Shown here: positions 48,220 to 58,498 of the stretch, one piece after another
How positions within the stretch are numbered: position 1 is the stretch's first letter
Layout: each line of letters opens with the position of its first letter
Assembly (NCBI RefSeq): GCF_029714205.1
Contig: NZ_CP121648.1
Coordinates: 310,001 to 374,000 of the forward strand
Source of the DNA: Methylobacterium sp. CB376
GTDB lineage: Bacteria; Pseudomonadota; Alphaproteobacteria; Rhizobiales; Beijerinckiaceae
Reading direction: 5' to 3'
Length of the DNA: 64,000 nt
Notes under the pieces: generated by a model
What the model was told of the DNA's origin: nothing
Database searches by the model: none
The model's input: only the letters and a program-made list of their open reading frames with translations
Position numbers and translations under genes: made by a program

Positions 48220-49166
48220 AGTCCTTCACCTACGAGCGCCCGGCCTCCCCGGCGGAGGCGGCGTCCGCCGTCGCGCGCAACCCGGGCGCGAAGTTCATCG
48301 CCGGCGGCACCAACCTGCTCGACCTGATGAAGCTGCAGATCGAGACGCCGGCCCACCTCGTGGACGTGAACGGGCTCGGGCTCGACGCGATCGAGGCGAC
48401 GCCGGAGGGGGGCCTGCGCATCGGCGCGCTGGTGCGCAACACCGACCTCGCGGCCGATCCGCGGGTCCGCCGCGACTACCCGGTGCTCTCCCGGGCGCTC
48501 CTCGCGGGGGCCACCGGCCAGCTCCGCAACCAGGCGACGACGGCCGGCAACCTGCTCCAGCGCACCCGCTGCCCCTACTTCTACGACACCGCACAGGCCT
48601 GCAACAAGCGGCGGCCGGGCTCGGGCTGCGCCGCCCTCGACGGGATCAGCCGGCAGCTCGCGGTGATCGGCGGCAGCGAGGCCTGCATCGCCACCCATCC
48701 GGGCGACATGGCGGTGGCGATGCGCGTCCTCGACGCCGCCGTCGAGACCGTCGACGCGACGGGCGCGGCGCGCACGATCCCGATCGCCGAGTTCCACCGC
48801 CTGCCCGGGGACGCGCCCGAGCGCGACACGACGCTGCGGCCGGACGAGCTCATCACCGCCGTGACGCTGCCCCGGCCCCTCGGCGGGGCGCAGATCTACC
48901 GCAAGGTGCGCGACCGCGCCTCCTACGCCTTCGCGCTGGTCTCGGTCGCCGCCGTGGTGCAGCCGGATGGCAGCGGCCGCGTCGCCTTCGGCGGCCTCGC
49001 GCACAAGCCCTGGCGGGTCGAGGCCGCGGAGGCCGAGCTGCCGCGCGGCGCCGCGGCGGTGGCCGCCGGCATGCTGTCGGGCGCGAGGCCGACCCGCGAC
49101 AACGCGTTCAAGTTGAGGCTCGCCGAGCGGACCCTCGGCGCGGCGCTCAAGCAAGCGAGGGCCTGA
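48216..49166 (+). CDS. paoB: PaoB-like FAD subunit of aldehyde oxidoreductase
   Basis: The 316-residue FAD-binding subunit has [20 protein letters not shown] (FAD pyrophosphate loop) and [21 protein letters not shown] Cys-rich insert, [20 protein letters not shown] then CAALDG, matches the place where E. coli PaoB binds an extra [4Fe-4S] cluster, which separates it from ordinary xanthine dehydrogenase FAD subunits. The ATG overlaps the paoA stop (ATGA). paoC follows after 3 bp. Confidence 0.9.
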   Translation: MKSFTYERPASPAEAASAVARNPGAKFIAGGTNLLDLMKLQIETPAHLVDVNGLGLDAIEATPEGGLRIGALVRNTDLAADPRVRRDYPVLSRALLAGATGQLRNQATTAGNLLQRTRCPYFYDTAQACNKRRPGSGCAALDGISRQLAVIGGSEACIATHPGDMAVAMRVLDAAVETVDATGAARTIPIAEFHRLPGDAPERDTTLRPDELITAVTLPRPLGGAQIYRKVRDRASYAFALVSVAAVVQPDGSGRVAFGGLAHKPWRVEAAEAELPRGAAAVAAGMLSGARPTRDNAFKLRLAERTLGAALKQARA

Positions 49167-49169
49167 GCC

Positions 49170-51389
49170 ATGAAGTTCGACACCCCCGCCGGGCAAAACC
49201 CGATCGACCAGCTCAAGGTCGTCGGCCGCCCCACCGACCGCATCGACGGCAAGTTCAAGACCACCGGCACGGCGCCCTACGCCTACGAGCGGCACGACGT
49301 CGCGCCGAACCAGGCCTACGGCTACGTGGTCGGCGCCGGCATCGCCAAGGGGCGCGTGCGCGCGATCGAGACCGAGGAGGCCGCGCGCGCGCCGGGCGTC
49401 CTGGCGATCGTGACGACCCTCGACACGCCCCGGCTGCCGCGCGGCACGATGAACGCCGCCTACCTGTTCGGCGGCGACGCGATCCAGCACTACCACCAAG
49501 CGGTCGCCCTGGTGGTGGCGGAGACCTTCGAGCAGGCGCGGGCGGCGGCCTTCCTGATCCGGGTCGATTGCGCGCCCGAGCCCGGCCGCTTCGACCTGCG
49601 CGCCGAGGCGGGGGCGGCGAAGCCGGTCCCGGGCGACAGCGGCGAGGGCAGCAGCGGCGCGGGCGAGGAGCGCGTCGGCGATTTCGAGGGGGCCTTCGCG
49701 CAGGCCCCGGTGACCCTCGACGCGACCTATACCACCGCCGACGAGAGCCACGCCATGATGGAGCCGCACGCGAGCGTCGCGGCCTGGGAGGGCGACCGGC
49801 TCACGCTCTGGACCTCCAACCAGATGATCGGCTGGGGCAAGGGCAGCATCGCCAAGATCTTCGGCATCCCCAAGGCGAATGTCCGGCTCGACTCGCCCTA
49901 CGTGGGCGGCGGCTTCGGCGGCAAGCTGTTCGTGCGCGCCGACGCGGTGCTGGCCGCCCTGGGCGCGCGGGCGGCCGGGCGCCCGGTGAAGGTGGCGCTG
50001 ACCCGGCCAATGATCCCCAACAACACCACGCACCGACCCGCCACGATCCAGCGCATCCGCCTCGGCGCGACCCGGGACGGGATCCTCACGGCCATCGCGC
50101 ACGAGAGCATCTCCGGCAACCTGCCGGACGGCGACCCGGAGACGGCGGTCAGTCAGACCAAGCTGCTCTACGCGGGGGCGAACCGGCTGACCGCGCTGAA
50201 GCTCGCCCATCTCGACCTGCCCGAGGGCAACGCCATGCGGGCCCCCGGCGAGGCGCCCGGCATGCTGGCGCTCGAGGTCGCGATGGACGAGATGGCGGAG
50301 AAGCTCGGGCTCGACCCGGTCGAGTTCCGCCTGCGCAACGACACCCAGGTCGACCCGAACCAGCCCGGACGCGCCTTCTCGCACCGCGACTTCGTCGGCT
50401 GCCTGCGGCTCGGCGCGGAGCGGTTCGGCTGGGCGCGGCGCAGCCCGACCCCCGGGCAGGTCCGGGACGGGGCGTGGCGGGTCGGGCTCGGGATGGCGTC
50501 GGCCTTCCGCAACAACCTGGTGCTGAAATCGGGCGCGCGGGTGCGCCTCGACGGCCGCGGCCGGGTGACGGTCGAGACCGACATGACCGATATCGGCACC
50601 GGCAGCTACACCATCATCGCGCAGACCGCGGCGGAGATGATGGGCCTGCCCCTCGACCGGGTCGAGGTGCGGCTGGGCGATTCCGACTTCCCGACCGCGG
50701 CCGGCTCGGGCGGCCAGTTCGGCGCCAATTCCTCGACCGCGGGCGTCTACGCCGCCTGCGTGAAGCTGCGGGAGGCGGTGGCGCAGCGGCTCGGCATCAA
50801 CTCGGCCGACGCGGTCTTCGCCGACGGCCAGGTGCGGGCCGGCAACCGCGCGGTGCCGCTCGGCGAGGCGGCGGCCCAGGGCGAGATCGTTGCCGAGGAC
50901 GCGATCGAGTTCGGCGGCCTCGACAAGACCTACCAGCAATCGACGTTCGGCGCCCATTTCGTGGAGGTCGGGGTCGATGCCGACACCGCGGAGGTGCGGG
51001 TGCGGCGGATGCTGGCTGTCTGCGCGGCCGGCCGCATCCTCAACCCGAAATCGGCCCGCAGCCAGGTCATCGGCGGGATGACCATGGGGGTCGGGGCGGC
51101 GCTGATGGAGAAGCTCGCGGTCGACACGCGCCGGGGCTTCTTCGTCAACCACGACCTCGCCGGCTACGAGGTGCCGGTCCACGCCGACATCCCGCACCAG
51201 GAGGTGATCTTCCTCGACGAGGTCGACGCGATGTCGTCGCCGATGAAGGCCAAGGGCGTCGGCGAACTCGGCCTGTGCGGGGTCGGCGCCGCGGTGGCGA
51301 ACGCGGTCTACAACGCCACCGGCGTGCGGGTGCGGGACTATCCCCTCACCGTCGACAAGCTCATCGACCGCATGCCGGAGGCGGCGTGA
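49170..51389 (+). CDS. paoC: PaoC-like molybdenum cofactor subunit of aldehyde oxidoreductase
   Basis: The 739-residue catalytic subunit oxidises aldehydes (aromatic ones in E. coli) to acids with water-derived oxygen. Cofactor-binding text includes SPYVGGGFGGKLFVRADAVL, APGEAPGMLALEVAMDE and AGSGGQFGANSSTAGVYAAC. The active-site Glu lies in KGVGELGLCGVGAAVANAVY near the end. It has no signal of its own, so it would be carried out with PaoA. The insertion chaperone PaoD/XdhC that usually follows is not seen. Confidence 0.9.
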   Translation: MKFDTPAGQNPIDQLKVVGRPTDRIDGKFKTTGTAPYAYERHDVAPNQAYGYVVGAGIAKGRVRAIETEEAARAPGVLAIVTTLDTPRLPRGTMNAAYLFGGDAIQHYHQAVALVVAETFEQARAAAFLIRVDCAPEPGRFDLRAEAGAAKPVPGDSGEGSSGAGEERVGDFEGAFAQAPVTLDATYTTADESHAMMEPHASVAAWEGDRLTLWTSNQMIGWGKGSIAKIFGIPKANVRLDSPYVGGGFGGKLFVRADAVLAALGARAAGRPVKVALTRPMIPNNTTHRPATIQRIRLGATRDGILTAIAHESISGNLPDGDPETAVSQTKLLYAGANRLTALKLAHLDLPEGNAMRAPGEAPGMLALEVAMDEMAEKLGLDPVEFRLRNDTQVDPNQPGRAFSHRDFVGCLRLGAERFGWARRSPTPGQVRDGAWRVGLGMASAFRNNLVLKSGARVRLDGRGRVTVETDMTDIGTGSYTIIAQTAAEMMGLPLDRVEVRLGDSDFPTAAGSGGQFGANSSTAGVYAACVKLREAVAQRLGINSADAVFADGQVRAGNRAVPLGEAAAQGEIVAEDAIEFGGLDKTYQQSTFGAHFVEVGVDADTAEVRVRRMLAVCAAGRILNPKSARSQVIGGMTMGVGAALMEKLAVDTRRGFFVNHDLAGYEVPVHADIPHQEVIFLDEVDAMSSPMKAKGVGELGLCGVGAAVANAVYNATGVRVRDYPLTVDKLIDRMPEAA

Positions 51390-51917
51390 GGCGGCCCGCC
51401 CCCTCGCGCCATCCGGGCGGGCGCTCCTCGCGGCCGCTTCGGCCGCCGGGGCCGTGACGGTCGAGCGGAGCGGCTCGCGCGCGTCCGCCCCAGGGCCCGC
51501 CGGCGCCCTCACGGGTGGCGTGCGCGCCGACCCGCTGCTCAGGGAGGCGCCGCCCCGGCGGTCGGGTGCCCTCGTCACCCGCCGCGCCGGGGGCGCGGAC
51601 GGCGTGGCGCGGCCACCCGCACGGGCAGGCGCCGATCGTCACCGCGGGGGCGGGTTCGGCAACGGGGCCGCCCAGTCCGGGAGATCCGGCGCGGGCTGGT
51701 AGGTGCGCTGGCCTGGCTCGGCGACCAACCCGCCTTCGCGGCGCGGGCGGATCACCTGTTCGGACTCATCGCGGGCGCGATCCTGACGGACCGCGCCGGG
51801 CGCCGTCACGACGGGGAGACCGCTCGCGCGCGGGTGATCCGGGCCGACCGCCAGCGCGGCGATCGGCCCGTCTTCCGCTCGTCCGCGGCGCGGCTGCCGG
51901 GCCCGGCAGCCGCCCGA
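51390..51917. other. 528-bp gap between paoC and nrdJ without a supported gene
   Basis: One plus-strand frame (about 51690-51880) reads like protein for some 55 residues, with RRGLVGALAWLGDQPAF and then RADHLFGLIAGAILTDRAG. It has no start codon and an Arg-rich, random-looking run-in. It may be the relic of a gene, perhaps the missing paoD/xdhC-type partner, but I could not match it to any family. The rest shows nothing. Confidence 0.35.
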
Positions 51918-54900
51918 TCACGAGCAGCCGGTCGTGCTGCCGCAGGTGTCGCATTTCAGGCAGGTGCCGTTGCGCACCAGCGTGAAATTCGCGCATTCCG
52001 GGCAGGCCTCGCCGACATAGCCCTTCATCTTGGCCTCGGCCCGGCGGTCGGCGACGCTGCGCTCCGCCTTGGGCTCGGGCCGGCCGAAGGGCAGGGCCTC
52101 GGCGAGGGCGTCGATCCGGCCGGCCAGGGCGGGCTCGGTCCGCAGCGCCACCGCGCCGCGCACGGCGTGGATGCTGCCGCCCGCCGGGGCCGAGAGGCCG
52201 GTCGCGGGCGCCGCCACCCCGGCGGTGCTGCCGCCGGGACCGCCGTGGATCAGGGTCAGCCGGTCGGCCGAGCCGCGCAGCAGGCCCCGCGACACGATCG
52301 TGTGCGCCACCACCGGCTCCGGCGCCGGCTGCTTCGACTGCGCCACGCCCCCGCCCATCACGGTCGAGCCGATCTCGGACGGGTCGACATGCGCGAGGTC
52401 GGTGCGGCCCAGATACGAGATCGCCAGTTCCCGGAACACGTAGTCGAGGATCGAGGTCGCGTTCTTGATCGCGTCGTTGCCCTGCACGAACCCCGCCGGC
52501 TCGAAGCGGGTGAAGGTGAAGGCGTCGACGTACTCCTCCAGCGGCACGCCGTATTGCAGGCCGAGCGAGATCGCGATCGCGAAGTTGTTCATCAGGCTGC
52601 GGAAGGCGGCGCCCTCCTTGTGCATGTCGATGAAGATCTCGCCGAGCCGGCCGTCGTCGTACTCGCCGGTGCGCAGGTAGACTTTGTGCCCGCCGACCAC
52701 CGCCTTCTGGGTGTAGCCCTTGCGGCGGTCCGGCATCTTCTCCCGCGAGCGGATGCGCTCGACGCGCTCGATCACCCGCTCGACGATCTTCTCCGCCACC
52801 GCCGCGGCCCGGGCCGCGGCCGGCTGCGCGATCAGCGCCTCCACCGCCTCCTCGGCCTCGTCCTCGTCGTCATCGGCGATGAGCGCGGCGTTGAGGGGCT
52901 GCGACAGCTTCGAGCCGTCGCGGTAGAGCGCGTTCGCCTTCAGGCCGAGGGTCCAGGAGAGCCGGTAGGCCTCCTTGCAATCCTCCACCGTGGCGTCGTT
53001 CGGCATGTTGATGGTCTTGGAGATCGCCCCCGAGATGAAGGGCTGCGCCGCCGCCATCATGCGGATGTGGCTCTCCACCGAGAGGTAGCGCTTGCCGGTG
53101 CGCCCGCACGGATTGGCGCAGTCGAACACCGCGTAATGCTCGCGCTTCAGGTGCGGCGCGCCCTCCAGCGTCATCGCCCCGCAGACGTGGATGTTCGCCG
53201 CCTCGATCTCGCGCCGCGTGAAGCCGAGATGCGTCAGCAGGTCGAAGGACGGATCGGCGAGCCTCTCGGCCGGGACCCGCAGGGTCCTGGTCAGGAAATC
53301 CTCGCCCAAGGTCCAGCGGTTGAACACGAACTTGATGTCGAAGGCCGATTTCAGCCCCGCCTCGACCGCCGCGATCTTGTCGTCGGTGAAGCCCTTGGCG
53401 CGCAGGGCGGCCGGGTTGACGGCCGGCGCCTGGCCGAGCGAGCCGTGGCCGACCGCGTAGGCCTCGATCTCGGCGATCTCGGATTCCCGGTAGCCGAGGG
53501 CGCGCAGCGCGTCCGGCACCGCCCGGTTGATGATCTTGAAGTAGCCGCCGCCCGCCAGCTTCTTGAACTTCACCAGGGCGAAGTCGGGCTCGATGCCGGT
53601 GGTGTCGCAATCCATCACCAGCCCGATCGTGCCGGTCGGCGCGATCACGGTCGCCTGCGCGTTGCGGTAGCCGTGCTCCTCGCCGAGCACCAGCGCCCGG
53701 TCCCAGGCCCGCGTGGCGTGGGCCACGAGGTCGGGCTGCGGGCAGGCCGCGTGGTCGAGGGGCACCGGCTTGGTGCTGAGGAACTCGTAGCCCTCCGCCT
53801 CGCCGTGCGCGGCCCGGCGATGGTTGCGGATCACCCGCAGCATCGCGTCGGCATTCTCCTCGTAGGCCGGGAAGGGCCCGAGTTCGCGCGCCATCTCGGC
53901 CGAGGTGGCGTAGGCCACGCCGGTCATGATGGCGGTGAGCGCCCCCGCCAGCGCCCGCCCCTCGCGGGAATCGTAGGGCAGGCCCATGGTCATCAGCAGG
54001 CCGCCGACATTGGCGTAGCCGAGCCCGAGGGTGCGGTACTTGTAGGAGAGGTCGGCGATCTCCCGGCTCGGGAACTGCGCCATCGTCACCGAGATCTCCA
54101 GGACGATGGTCCAGAGCCGGCAGAGATGCTCGTAGGCCTCGACGTCGAAGGTCCGGGTGCCGCGGTCGAACAGCGCCAGCAGGTTGGCCGAGGCGAGGTT
54201 GCAGGCGGTGTCGTCCAGGAACATGTACTCGGAGCACGGGTTCGAGGCCCGGATCCGCCCGCCGACCGGGCAGGTGTGCCAGTCGTTCATGGTGGTGTTG
54301 AAGTGCAGGCCCGGATCGGCCGAGGCCCAGGCCGCCGCGCCGATCTTCTCCCAGAGGTCGCGGGCCTTCAGCGTCTTGGCGACCTTGCCGCCGATGCGGG
54401 TCCTGAGCGGCCAGTCCGCGTCCGCCTCGACGGCGCGCAGGAAGTCGTCGGTGAGCGAGACCGAGTTGTTGGAGTTCTGGCCCGAGACCGTGAGGTAGGC
54501 CTCGGAATCCCAGTCCGTGTCGAAGATCGGGAAATCGACCTCGGTCGCGCCCTGGCGGGCGGACTGGATCACCCGCTTGACCGAGGCGTCCGGCACCATG
54601 GCGCGGCGGGCCGCCTTGACCTCGCGCTTGAGCGCCGGGTTGCGCTCGGGGTCGAAGCAGGCGTCGCCCTCCGCCTCGCAGTTCAGGCAGGCGCGCATCA
54701 CCGCCTTGAGGTGCTTGGCGGCGACCTTCGAGCCGGTGACCAGCGCGGCGACCTTCTGCTCCTCCCGCACCTTCCAGTCGATGAAGGCCTCGATGTCGGG
54801 ATGGTCGATGTCGACGATCACCATCTTGGCGGCGCGCCGCGTGGTGCCGCCCGACTTGATCGCGCCCGCCGCCCGGTCGCCGATCTTGAGGAAGCTCATC

Positions 54901-55661
54901 AGGCCCGACGAGCGCCCGCCGCCCGCCAGCTTCTCGTTCTCGCCGCGCAGGGCCGAGAAGTTCGAGCCCGTGCCCGAGCCGTACTTGAACAGGCGCGCCT
55001 CGCGCACCCAGAGGTCCATGATGCCGCCCTCGTTGACGAGGTCGTCCTGGACCGACTGGATGAAGCAGGCGTGCGGCTGCGGGTGCTCGTAGGCGCTCGC
55101 CGACTTGGTCAGCGCGCCGGTGCGGTAATCGACGTAGTAGTGGCCCTGGCTCGGGCCGTCGATGCCGTAGGCCCAGTGCAGGCCGGTGTTGAACCATTGC
55201 GGCGAGTTCGGCGCCACCATCTGGCGGGCCAGCATGGCGCGCAGCTCGTCGAGGAAGGCGGCGGCGTCCTCCTCGGAGGAGAAGTAGCCGCCCTTCCAGC
55301 CCCAGTAGGTCCAGCAGCCGGCGAGCCGGTCGAAGACCTGGACGGCCGAGGTCTCGGAACCGTAGCGCGCCTCCTCGGGCAGCGCCGCGAGGGCCTCCTC
55401 GTCCGGCACCGAGCGCCACAGGAAGGAGGGAACGTCGTTCTCCTCCACGCGCCGGAGCGCCGCGGGCACGCCCGCCTTGCGGAAGTACTTCTGGGCCAGG
55501 ACGTCGCAGGCGACCTGGCTCCAGGCCTCCGGCACGTCGATGCCGTCGAGGCGAAACACCACCGAGCCGTCCGGATTGCGGATCTCGCTCACCGCTTTCC
55601 TGAACGGGATCCCCGCATAGGGGGATTGTCCGGCCGTCGTGATACGCCGCTCGATCCGCAT
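51918..55661 (-). CDS. nrdJ: NrdJ, adenosylcobalamin-dependent (class II) ribonucleotide reductase
   Basis: NrdJ makes deoxyribonucleotides with or without oxygen, using vitamin B12. The 1247-residue product from ATG 55659-55661 ([20 protein letters not shown]) has [19 protein letters not shown], the active-site segment [20 protein letters not shown], and [21 protein letters not shown] long C-terminal region ends in a zinc-ribbon-like Cys set ([26 protein letters not shown]) that should reduce the active site. This is the large alphaproteobacterial form. A frame extension of 23 residues upstream is not family-like. Confidence 0.95.
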   Translation of the reverse strand: MRIERRITTAGQSPYAGIPFRKAVSEIRNPDGSVVFRLDGIDVPEAWSQVACDVLAQKYFRKAGVPAALRRVEENDVPSFLWRSVPDEEALAALPEEARYGSETSAVQVFDRLAGCWTYWGWKGGYFSSEEDAAAFLDELRAMLARQMVAPNSPQWFNTGLHWAYGIDGPSQGHYYVDYRTGALTKSASAYEHPQPHACFIQSVQDDLVNEGGIMDLWVREARLFKYGSGTGSNFSALRGENEKLAGGGRSSGLMSFLKIGDRAAGAIKSGGTTRRAAKMVIVDIDHPDIEAFIDWKVREEQKVAALVTGSKVAAKHLKAVMRACLNCEAEGDACFDPERNPALKREVKAARRAMVPDASVKRVIQSARQGATEVDFPIFDTDWDSEAYLTVSGQNSNNSVSLTDDFLRAVEADADWPLRTRIGGKVAKTLKARDLWEKIGAAAWASADPGLHFNTTMNDWHTCPVGGRIRASNPCSEYMFLDDTACNLASANLLALFDRGTRTFDVEAYEHLCRLWTIVLEISVTMAQFPSREIADLSYKYRTLGLGYANVGGLLMTMGLPYDSREGRALAGALTAIMTGVAYATSAEMARELGPFPAYEENADAMLRVIRNHRRAAHGEAEGYEFLSTKPVPLDHAACPQPDLVAHATRAWDRALVLGEEHGYRNAQATVIAPTGTIGLVMDCDTTGIEPDFALVKFKKLAGGGYFKIINRAVPDALRALGYRESEIAEIEAYAVGHGSLGQAPAVNPAALRAKGFTDDKIAAVEAGLKSAFDIKFVFNRWTLGEDFLTRTLRVPAERLADPSFDLLTHLGFTRREIEAANIHVCGAMTLEGAPHLKREHYAVFDCANPCGRTGKRYLSVESHIRMMAAAQPFISGAISKTINMPNDATVEDCKEAYRLSWTLGLKANALYRDGSKLSQPLNAALIADDDEDEAEEAVEALIAQPAAARAAAVAEKIVERVIERVERIRSREKMPDRRKGYTQKAVVGGHKVYLRTGEYDDGRLGEIFIDMHKEGAAFRSLMNNFAIAISLGLQYGVPLEEYVDAFTFTRFEPAGFVQGNDAIKNATSILDYVFRELAISYLGRTDLAHVDPSEIGSTVMGGGVAQSKQPAPEPVVAHTIVSRGLLRGSADRLTLIHGGPGGSTAGVAAPATGLSAPAGGSIHAVRGAVALRTEPALAGRIDALAEALPFGRPEPKAERSVADRRAEAKMKGYVGEACPECANFTLVRNGTCLKCDTCGSTTGCS

Positions 55662-55848
55662 GAAACGTTCTCTCCCGACAGGTGACATGACAACCCGAAC
55701 CGCGACCCCGCGCGGTCGTTCGCCCAGCATGGTTCAGGATGCCTCGACCCCGGCGCATCAACGCACGCCAGAGTTGCGCCGTCCGCAGCTTTGCGCCGCG
55801 CGGCCGTTGAACGTTTCGCCGGCGAACCGGTCGTCCAACCTGCGGGCA

Positions 55849-55877
55849 AGCTAGCGAGCTTCGGGGCTCCGCGTCAA
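55849..55877 (-). promoter_or_regulatory. Candidate nrdJ promoter
   Basis: On the minus strand TTGACG (55877-55872) is followed after 17 bases by CTAGCT (55854-55849), a sigma-70-like pair about 190 bp before the nrdJ start. The -35 box overlaps the nearer NrdR-like site. Confidence 0.45.
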
Positions 55878-55919
55878 CAACTAGTGTGACGCCCGGCCGT
55901 TCCACGCTAGATGTTGTGC
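55872..55919 (-). promoter_or_regulatory. Candidate pair of NrdR boxes upstream of nrdJ
   Basis: ACGCTAGATGTTGTGC (plus strand, 55904-55919) matches 12 of 16 bases of the NrdR consensus ACACTATATATTGTGT. ACACTAGTTGTTGACG (minus strand, 55887-55872) matches 10 of 16. Their centres are 32 bp apart, the three-helix-turn spacing typical of NrdR operators, and the second covers the candidate -35 box. Confidence 0.5.
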
Positions 55920-56277
55920 CGGCGAGCCAAATCCTGTGGATATCTCGCGACTCCGCCTAAAGCCGCATCGGGCCTCTCGGATTCCGCGCGAGTTTTTTCG
56001 CGCTCAACCGGTTCTGCGGCCGGTCGGGCGCGGCGCGGCTGTGAATTTGATGCAAATTCGCCACGCCTGGGCCCGGGTAGCGGGTGTCGGTTGCGCGGCC
56101 GGGCGGGCTCAACCGGTGCTCCCGGGCCGGCGCCCGGGGCGGGCGCGGTGCTCCCGGGCCGGCGCCGCGGGCGCCGGGGTGCGACGCGCTGCGGCTGGAC
56201 TTCGCCGGCCCGCCTCACCATAGTCCGCCGCGACCGAGGACGGGCCCCGGGCCCGGGCAAGCGACGAGACGGCCGCG

Positions 56278-56694
56278 ATGGCGCTGAAAGACACACTCCT
56301 GCGCATCTTCACGTGGTGGAGCGGCTCCACCGTGAGCCTGGAGTTCTACACCAAGCGCCACGGCGAGCTCGTCGGCACGGACGAGTTCGGCAACCGCTAC
56401 TACCGGGCCGAGGGGCCGCTGATCGACCCGTCGGTCGGGCCGGAGCGGCGCTGGGTGATCTACAACGGCGAGGCGGACGCCTCGAAGGTGCCGCCGGGCT
56501 GGCGCGGCTGGCTCAGCCACACGGTCGACGTGGCGCCGAGCGAGGAGAGCTATACGCCGCGCGAGTGGCAGAAGCCCTTCGAGCCGAACCTGACCGGTAC
56601 CGTGGCGGCCTATCGGCCGCGCGGCTCGCAGCTCTCCTACGGCCAGCGCCCGGCCGCGACCGGCGACTACGTGCCGTGGACGCCGGGCGAGTAG
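56278..56694 (+). CDS. NDUFA12-family complex I accessory subunit
   Basis: The 138-residue protein matches the alphaproteobacterial homologue of mitochondrial NDUFA12 (B17.2), a supernumerary subunit of NADH:ubiquinone oxidoreductase. It opens MALKDTLLRIFTWWSGSTVS, then has GELVGTDEFGNRYYRAEGPL, RRWVIYNGEADASKVPPGWR, GWLSHTVDVAPSE and the C-terminal REWQKPFEPNLTGT. The DUF2155 gene follows after 61 bp, a pairing common in this class of bacteria. The nuo operon is not in the window. Confidence 0.92.
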   Translation: MALKDTLLRIFTWWSGSTVSLEFYTKRHGELVGTDEFGNRYYRAEGPLIDPSVGPERRWVIYNGEADASKVPPGWRGWLSHTVDVAPSEESYTPREWQKPFEPNLTGTVAAYRPRGSQLSYGQRPAATGDYVPWTPGE

Positions 56695-56755
56695 GGGCCG
56701 CCCTTTTTCCACCACCCTTCGGGGGGAGACAGCGGGCAGCCGAAGGGAGTTCGCG

Positions 56756-57388
56756 TTGAGCCGCACCACCGCCCGATCCGCCATCCGCGCGGCTTTGGTC
56801 CTCAGCCTCGCGGGCGTCCTCGCGCCCGCCGCGCAGGCCGACAAGATCCGCAACCCGACCGCGGTGTTCTCGGGGCTCGACAAGATCACCGGCCGCATCG
56901 TGACCTTCGAGGTCTCGGTCGACGAGACGGTGCAGTTCGGCGCCCTGCAGCTGACGCCGCGGGTCTGCTACACCCGCCCGCCGACCGAGAGCGCCAGGAC
57001 CACGGCCTTCCTGGAGGTCGACGAGGTCACGCTGGAGAACAAGTACCGGCGGATCTTCACCGGCTGGATGTTCGCGGCGAGCCCCGGCCTGCACGCGATC
57101 GAGCACCCGATCTACGACGTCTGGCTGGTGGACTGCAAAGGCGGGACGGACATCATCGCCGAAGCCAAGGAGCAGGACGACGCGCCGGTGGCGGCCGCCA
57201 AGCCCGAGCGCCGCCGCCGCGACCCGAACCAGCAGCAGGAGGCGCGGCGCGCCCAGCCGGTCAACCGCCAGGGGCAGGTGGACGTGGCGCCGCTGCGCGG
57301 CACGCCGGTGCAGCCGCGCCAGACGCCCTCGCGCCGCTTCTTCCCGACGAACGACGCGCCGTCCTTCTTCAACTCGGATCCGCGCTGA
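56756..57388 (+). CDS. Exported DUF2155-domain protein
   Basis: The 210-residue protein starts at TTG 56756 behind AAGGGAG. It has a signal peptide (about 1-28, ending AQADK) and the DUF2155 core: NPTAVFSGLDKITGRIVTFE, QFGALQLTPRVCYTRPPTES, FLEVDEVTLENKYRRIFTGW, MFAASPGLHAIEHPIYDVWL, VDCK. A basic Gln/Arg/Pro-rich tail follows. The family is periplasmic and of unknown function, with two conserved Cys (here in RVCYTR and VDCKG). It is next to the NDUFA12 homologue. Confidence 0.9.
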   Translation: MSRTTARSAIRAALVLSLAGVLAPAAQADKIRNPTAVFSGLDKITGRIVTFEVSVDETVQFGALQLTPRVCYTRPPTESARTTAFLEVDEVTLENKYRRIFTGWMFAASPGLHAIEHPIYDVWLVDCKGGTDIIAEAKEQDDAPVAAAKPERRRRDPNQQQEARRAQPVNRQGQVDVAPLRGTPVQPRQTPSRRFFPTNDAPSFFNSDPR

Positions 57389-57407
57389 GCGGGGCGCGCC
57401 GCGCGGG

Positions 57408-57448
57408 TTCGCGATCCGGGAGCCGCCGTGATCCAACCGGATCCCGGC
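57408..57448. repeat. Dispersed intergenic repeat, partial copy D
   Basis: The text CGATCCGGGAGCCGCCGTGA then TCCAACCGGATCCCGGCTCA matches only the outer arm of the element (compare 21358-21400), without the UUCG hairpin core. It again lies between convergent genes: DUF2155 on the plus strand and a kinase on the minus strand. Confidence 0.45.
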
Positions 57449-58498
57449 TCAGCCCTGGAACGCCAGCGTCGCGCGGGTGCCGCGAGGGAGGCGGTCGTAC
57501 TCGACCTTGGAGCGCAGGTTCGTGCCCATGGCCCGCAGGATGCGCGAGCCGAGGCCGGAGCCGAGCGGGGTCCCCTCCCCCGACCAGCCGATGCCGTCGT
57601 CCTCGACCACGAGGCAGAGCGCGTCCTCGCCGCGCCGCGTGATGGCGACCCGGATCTCCCCCGCCACCTCGGGCGGATAGGCGTACTTGTAGGCGTTGGT
57701 GACGAGTTCGGTCACGACGACGCCGAGCGAGACCGCCTTGTCGGTGGCGAGCCGGATCGGCTCGGCCCGCAGGCGGATGGCGTGGTCGCGCCCCGCCGCC
57801 TTCATGGAGGCTTCGAGTTCCTCGACCAGGCTCGCCAGGTAGGCGTCGACCTCGACCGCCTGGACGTCCTGCGAGGTGTAGAGGCGGCGGTGGATCCCCG
57901 CGATGGCGGAGATCCGCGCCTGCATCTCCTCGAGCGCGCTCTTGGCGGCCGGGTCCGTCACCGCGTTGGTCTGCATCCGGGCCAGCGCCGCCACCAGGGC
58001 GAGGGAGTTGGCGACGCGGTGATTCACCTCCCGCAGCAGGATCTCGGCCCGGTCGCGGGCGGCCCGCACCTCGGCCTCCGCCCGCTCCTTGTCCCGCCGC
58101 AGCGCCTCCTGGCGCAGGGCGGTGTCGATCGCCTCGCCGAGGAGTTCGCGGAAATGGCCCTGCACGTCCTTCCAGACGTAATCCACGGCGCCGGCCTTGA
58201 GGGCGGCCACGGCGACGCGGCTGTCCTCCGAGCCGGTCACGTAGACGACCGGGGGCGCCTCGGGCAGGGCCCGGATCGCCGCCAGCACCTCGAGCCCGCT
58301 GCGGCCCGGCATGTGGTGGTCGAGGGCGACCACGTCGATGCCGCCCGCCCGCAGCCGCGCCAGCCCCGCCTCCCCGTCCTCGGCGAGGTCCACGGCGTAG
58401 CCCCGGCCCCGCAGGGCGCGCTGGACGAGGCGCCCGAGCCCGGGATCGTCGTCGATGTAGAGGATGCGGGCCTGGCCCGGCGCGGCCGCGTCGCTCAT
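57449..58498 (-). CDS. Response regulator fused to HisKA_2-type histidine kinase
   Basis: The 349-residue protein has an N-terminal receiver domain (phospho-acceptor Asp60 in VVALDHHMPGRSG, Lys in YVWKDV) followed by a HisKA_2 kinase module. His160 in ILLREVNHRVANSLALVAAL is followed by a Gyrase/HSP90-type ATPase domain with VVTELVTNAYKYAY and EDDGIGW. Such receiver-kinase proteins sit in the middle of phosphorelays. Its ATG overlaps the stop of the upstream response regulator gene (ATGA). Confidence 0.9.
   Translation of the reverse strand: MSDAAAPGQARILYIDDDPGLGRLVQRALRGRGYAVDLAEDGEAGLARLRAGGIDVVALDHHMPGRSGLEVLAAIRALPEAPPVVYVTGSEDSRVAVAALKAGAVDYVWKDVQGHFRELLGEAIDTALRQEALRRDKERAEAEVRAARDRAEILLREVNHRVANSLALVAALARMQTNAVTDPAAKSALEEMQARISAIAGIHRRLYTSQDVQAVEVDAYLASLVEELEASMKAAGRDHAIRLRAEPIRLATDKAVSLGVVVTELVTNAYKYAYPPEVAGEIRVAITRRGEDALCLVVEDDGIGWSGEGTPLGSGLGSRILRAMGTNLRSKVEYDRLPRGTRATLAFQG

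Larger units (their letters stand above)
55662..56277. promoter_or_regulatory. Divergent control region between nrdJ and the NDUFA12 gene
   Basis: This 616-bp gap holds the nrdJ promoter and NrdR-type sites (listed separately) and must hold the promoter of the NDUFA12 homologue. I looked for a cobalamin riboswitch because nrdJ needs B12, but found no B12-box on the transcribed strand. The stretch at 56090-56220 is low-complexity CCGGGCCGGCGCC-type sequence. No gene supported. Confidence 0.5.

Noticed and set aside
51834..55685. A 1283-codon plus-strand frame opposite nrdJ
   Set aside because: It is antisense to a fully recognisable NrdJ and has the usual low-complexity shadow composition.
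55662..56277. Cobalamin riboswitch upstream of nrdJ
   Set aside because: Looked for because nrdJ uses B12, but no B12 box or expected helices were found.
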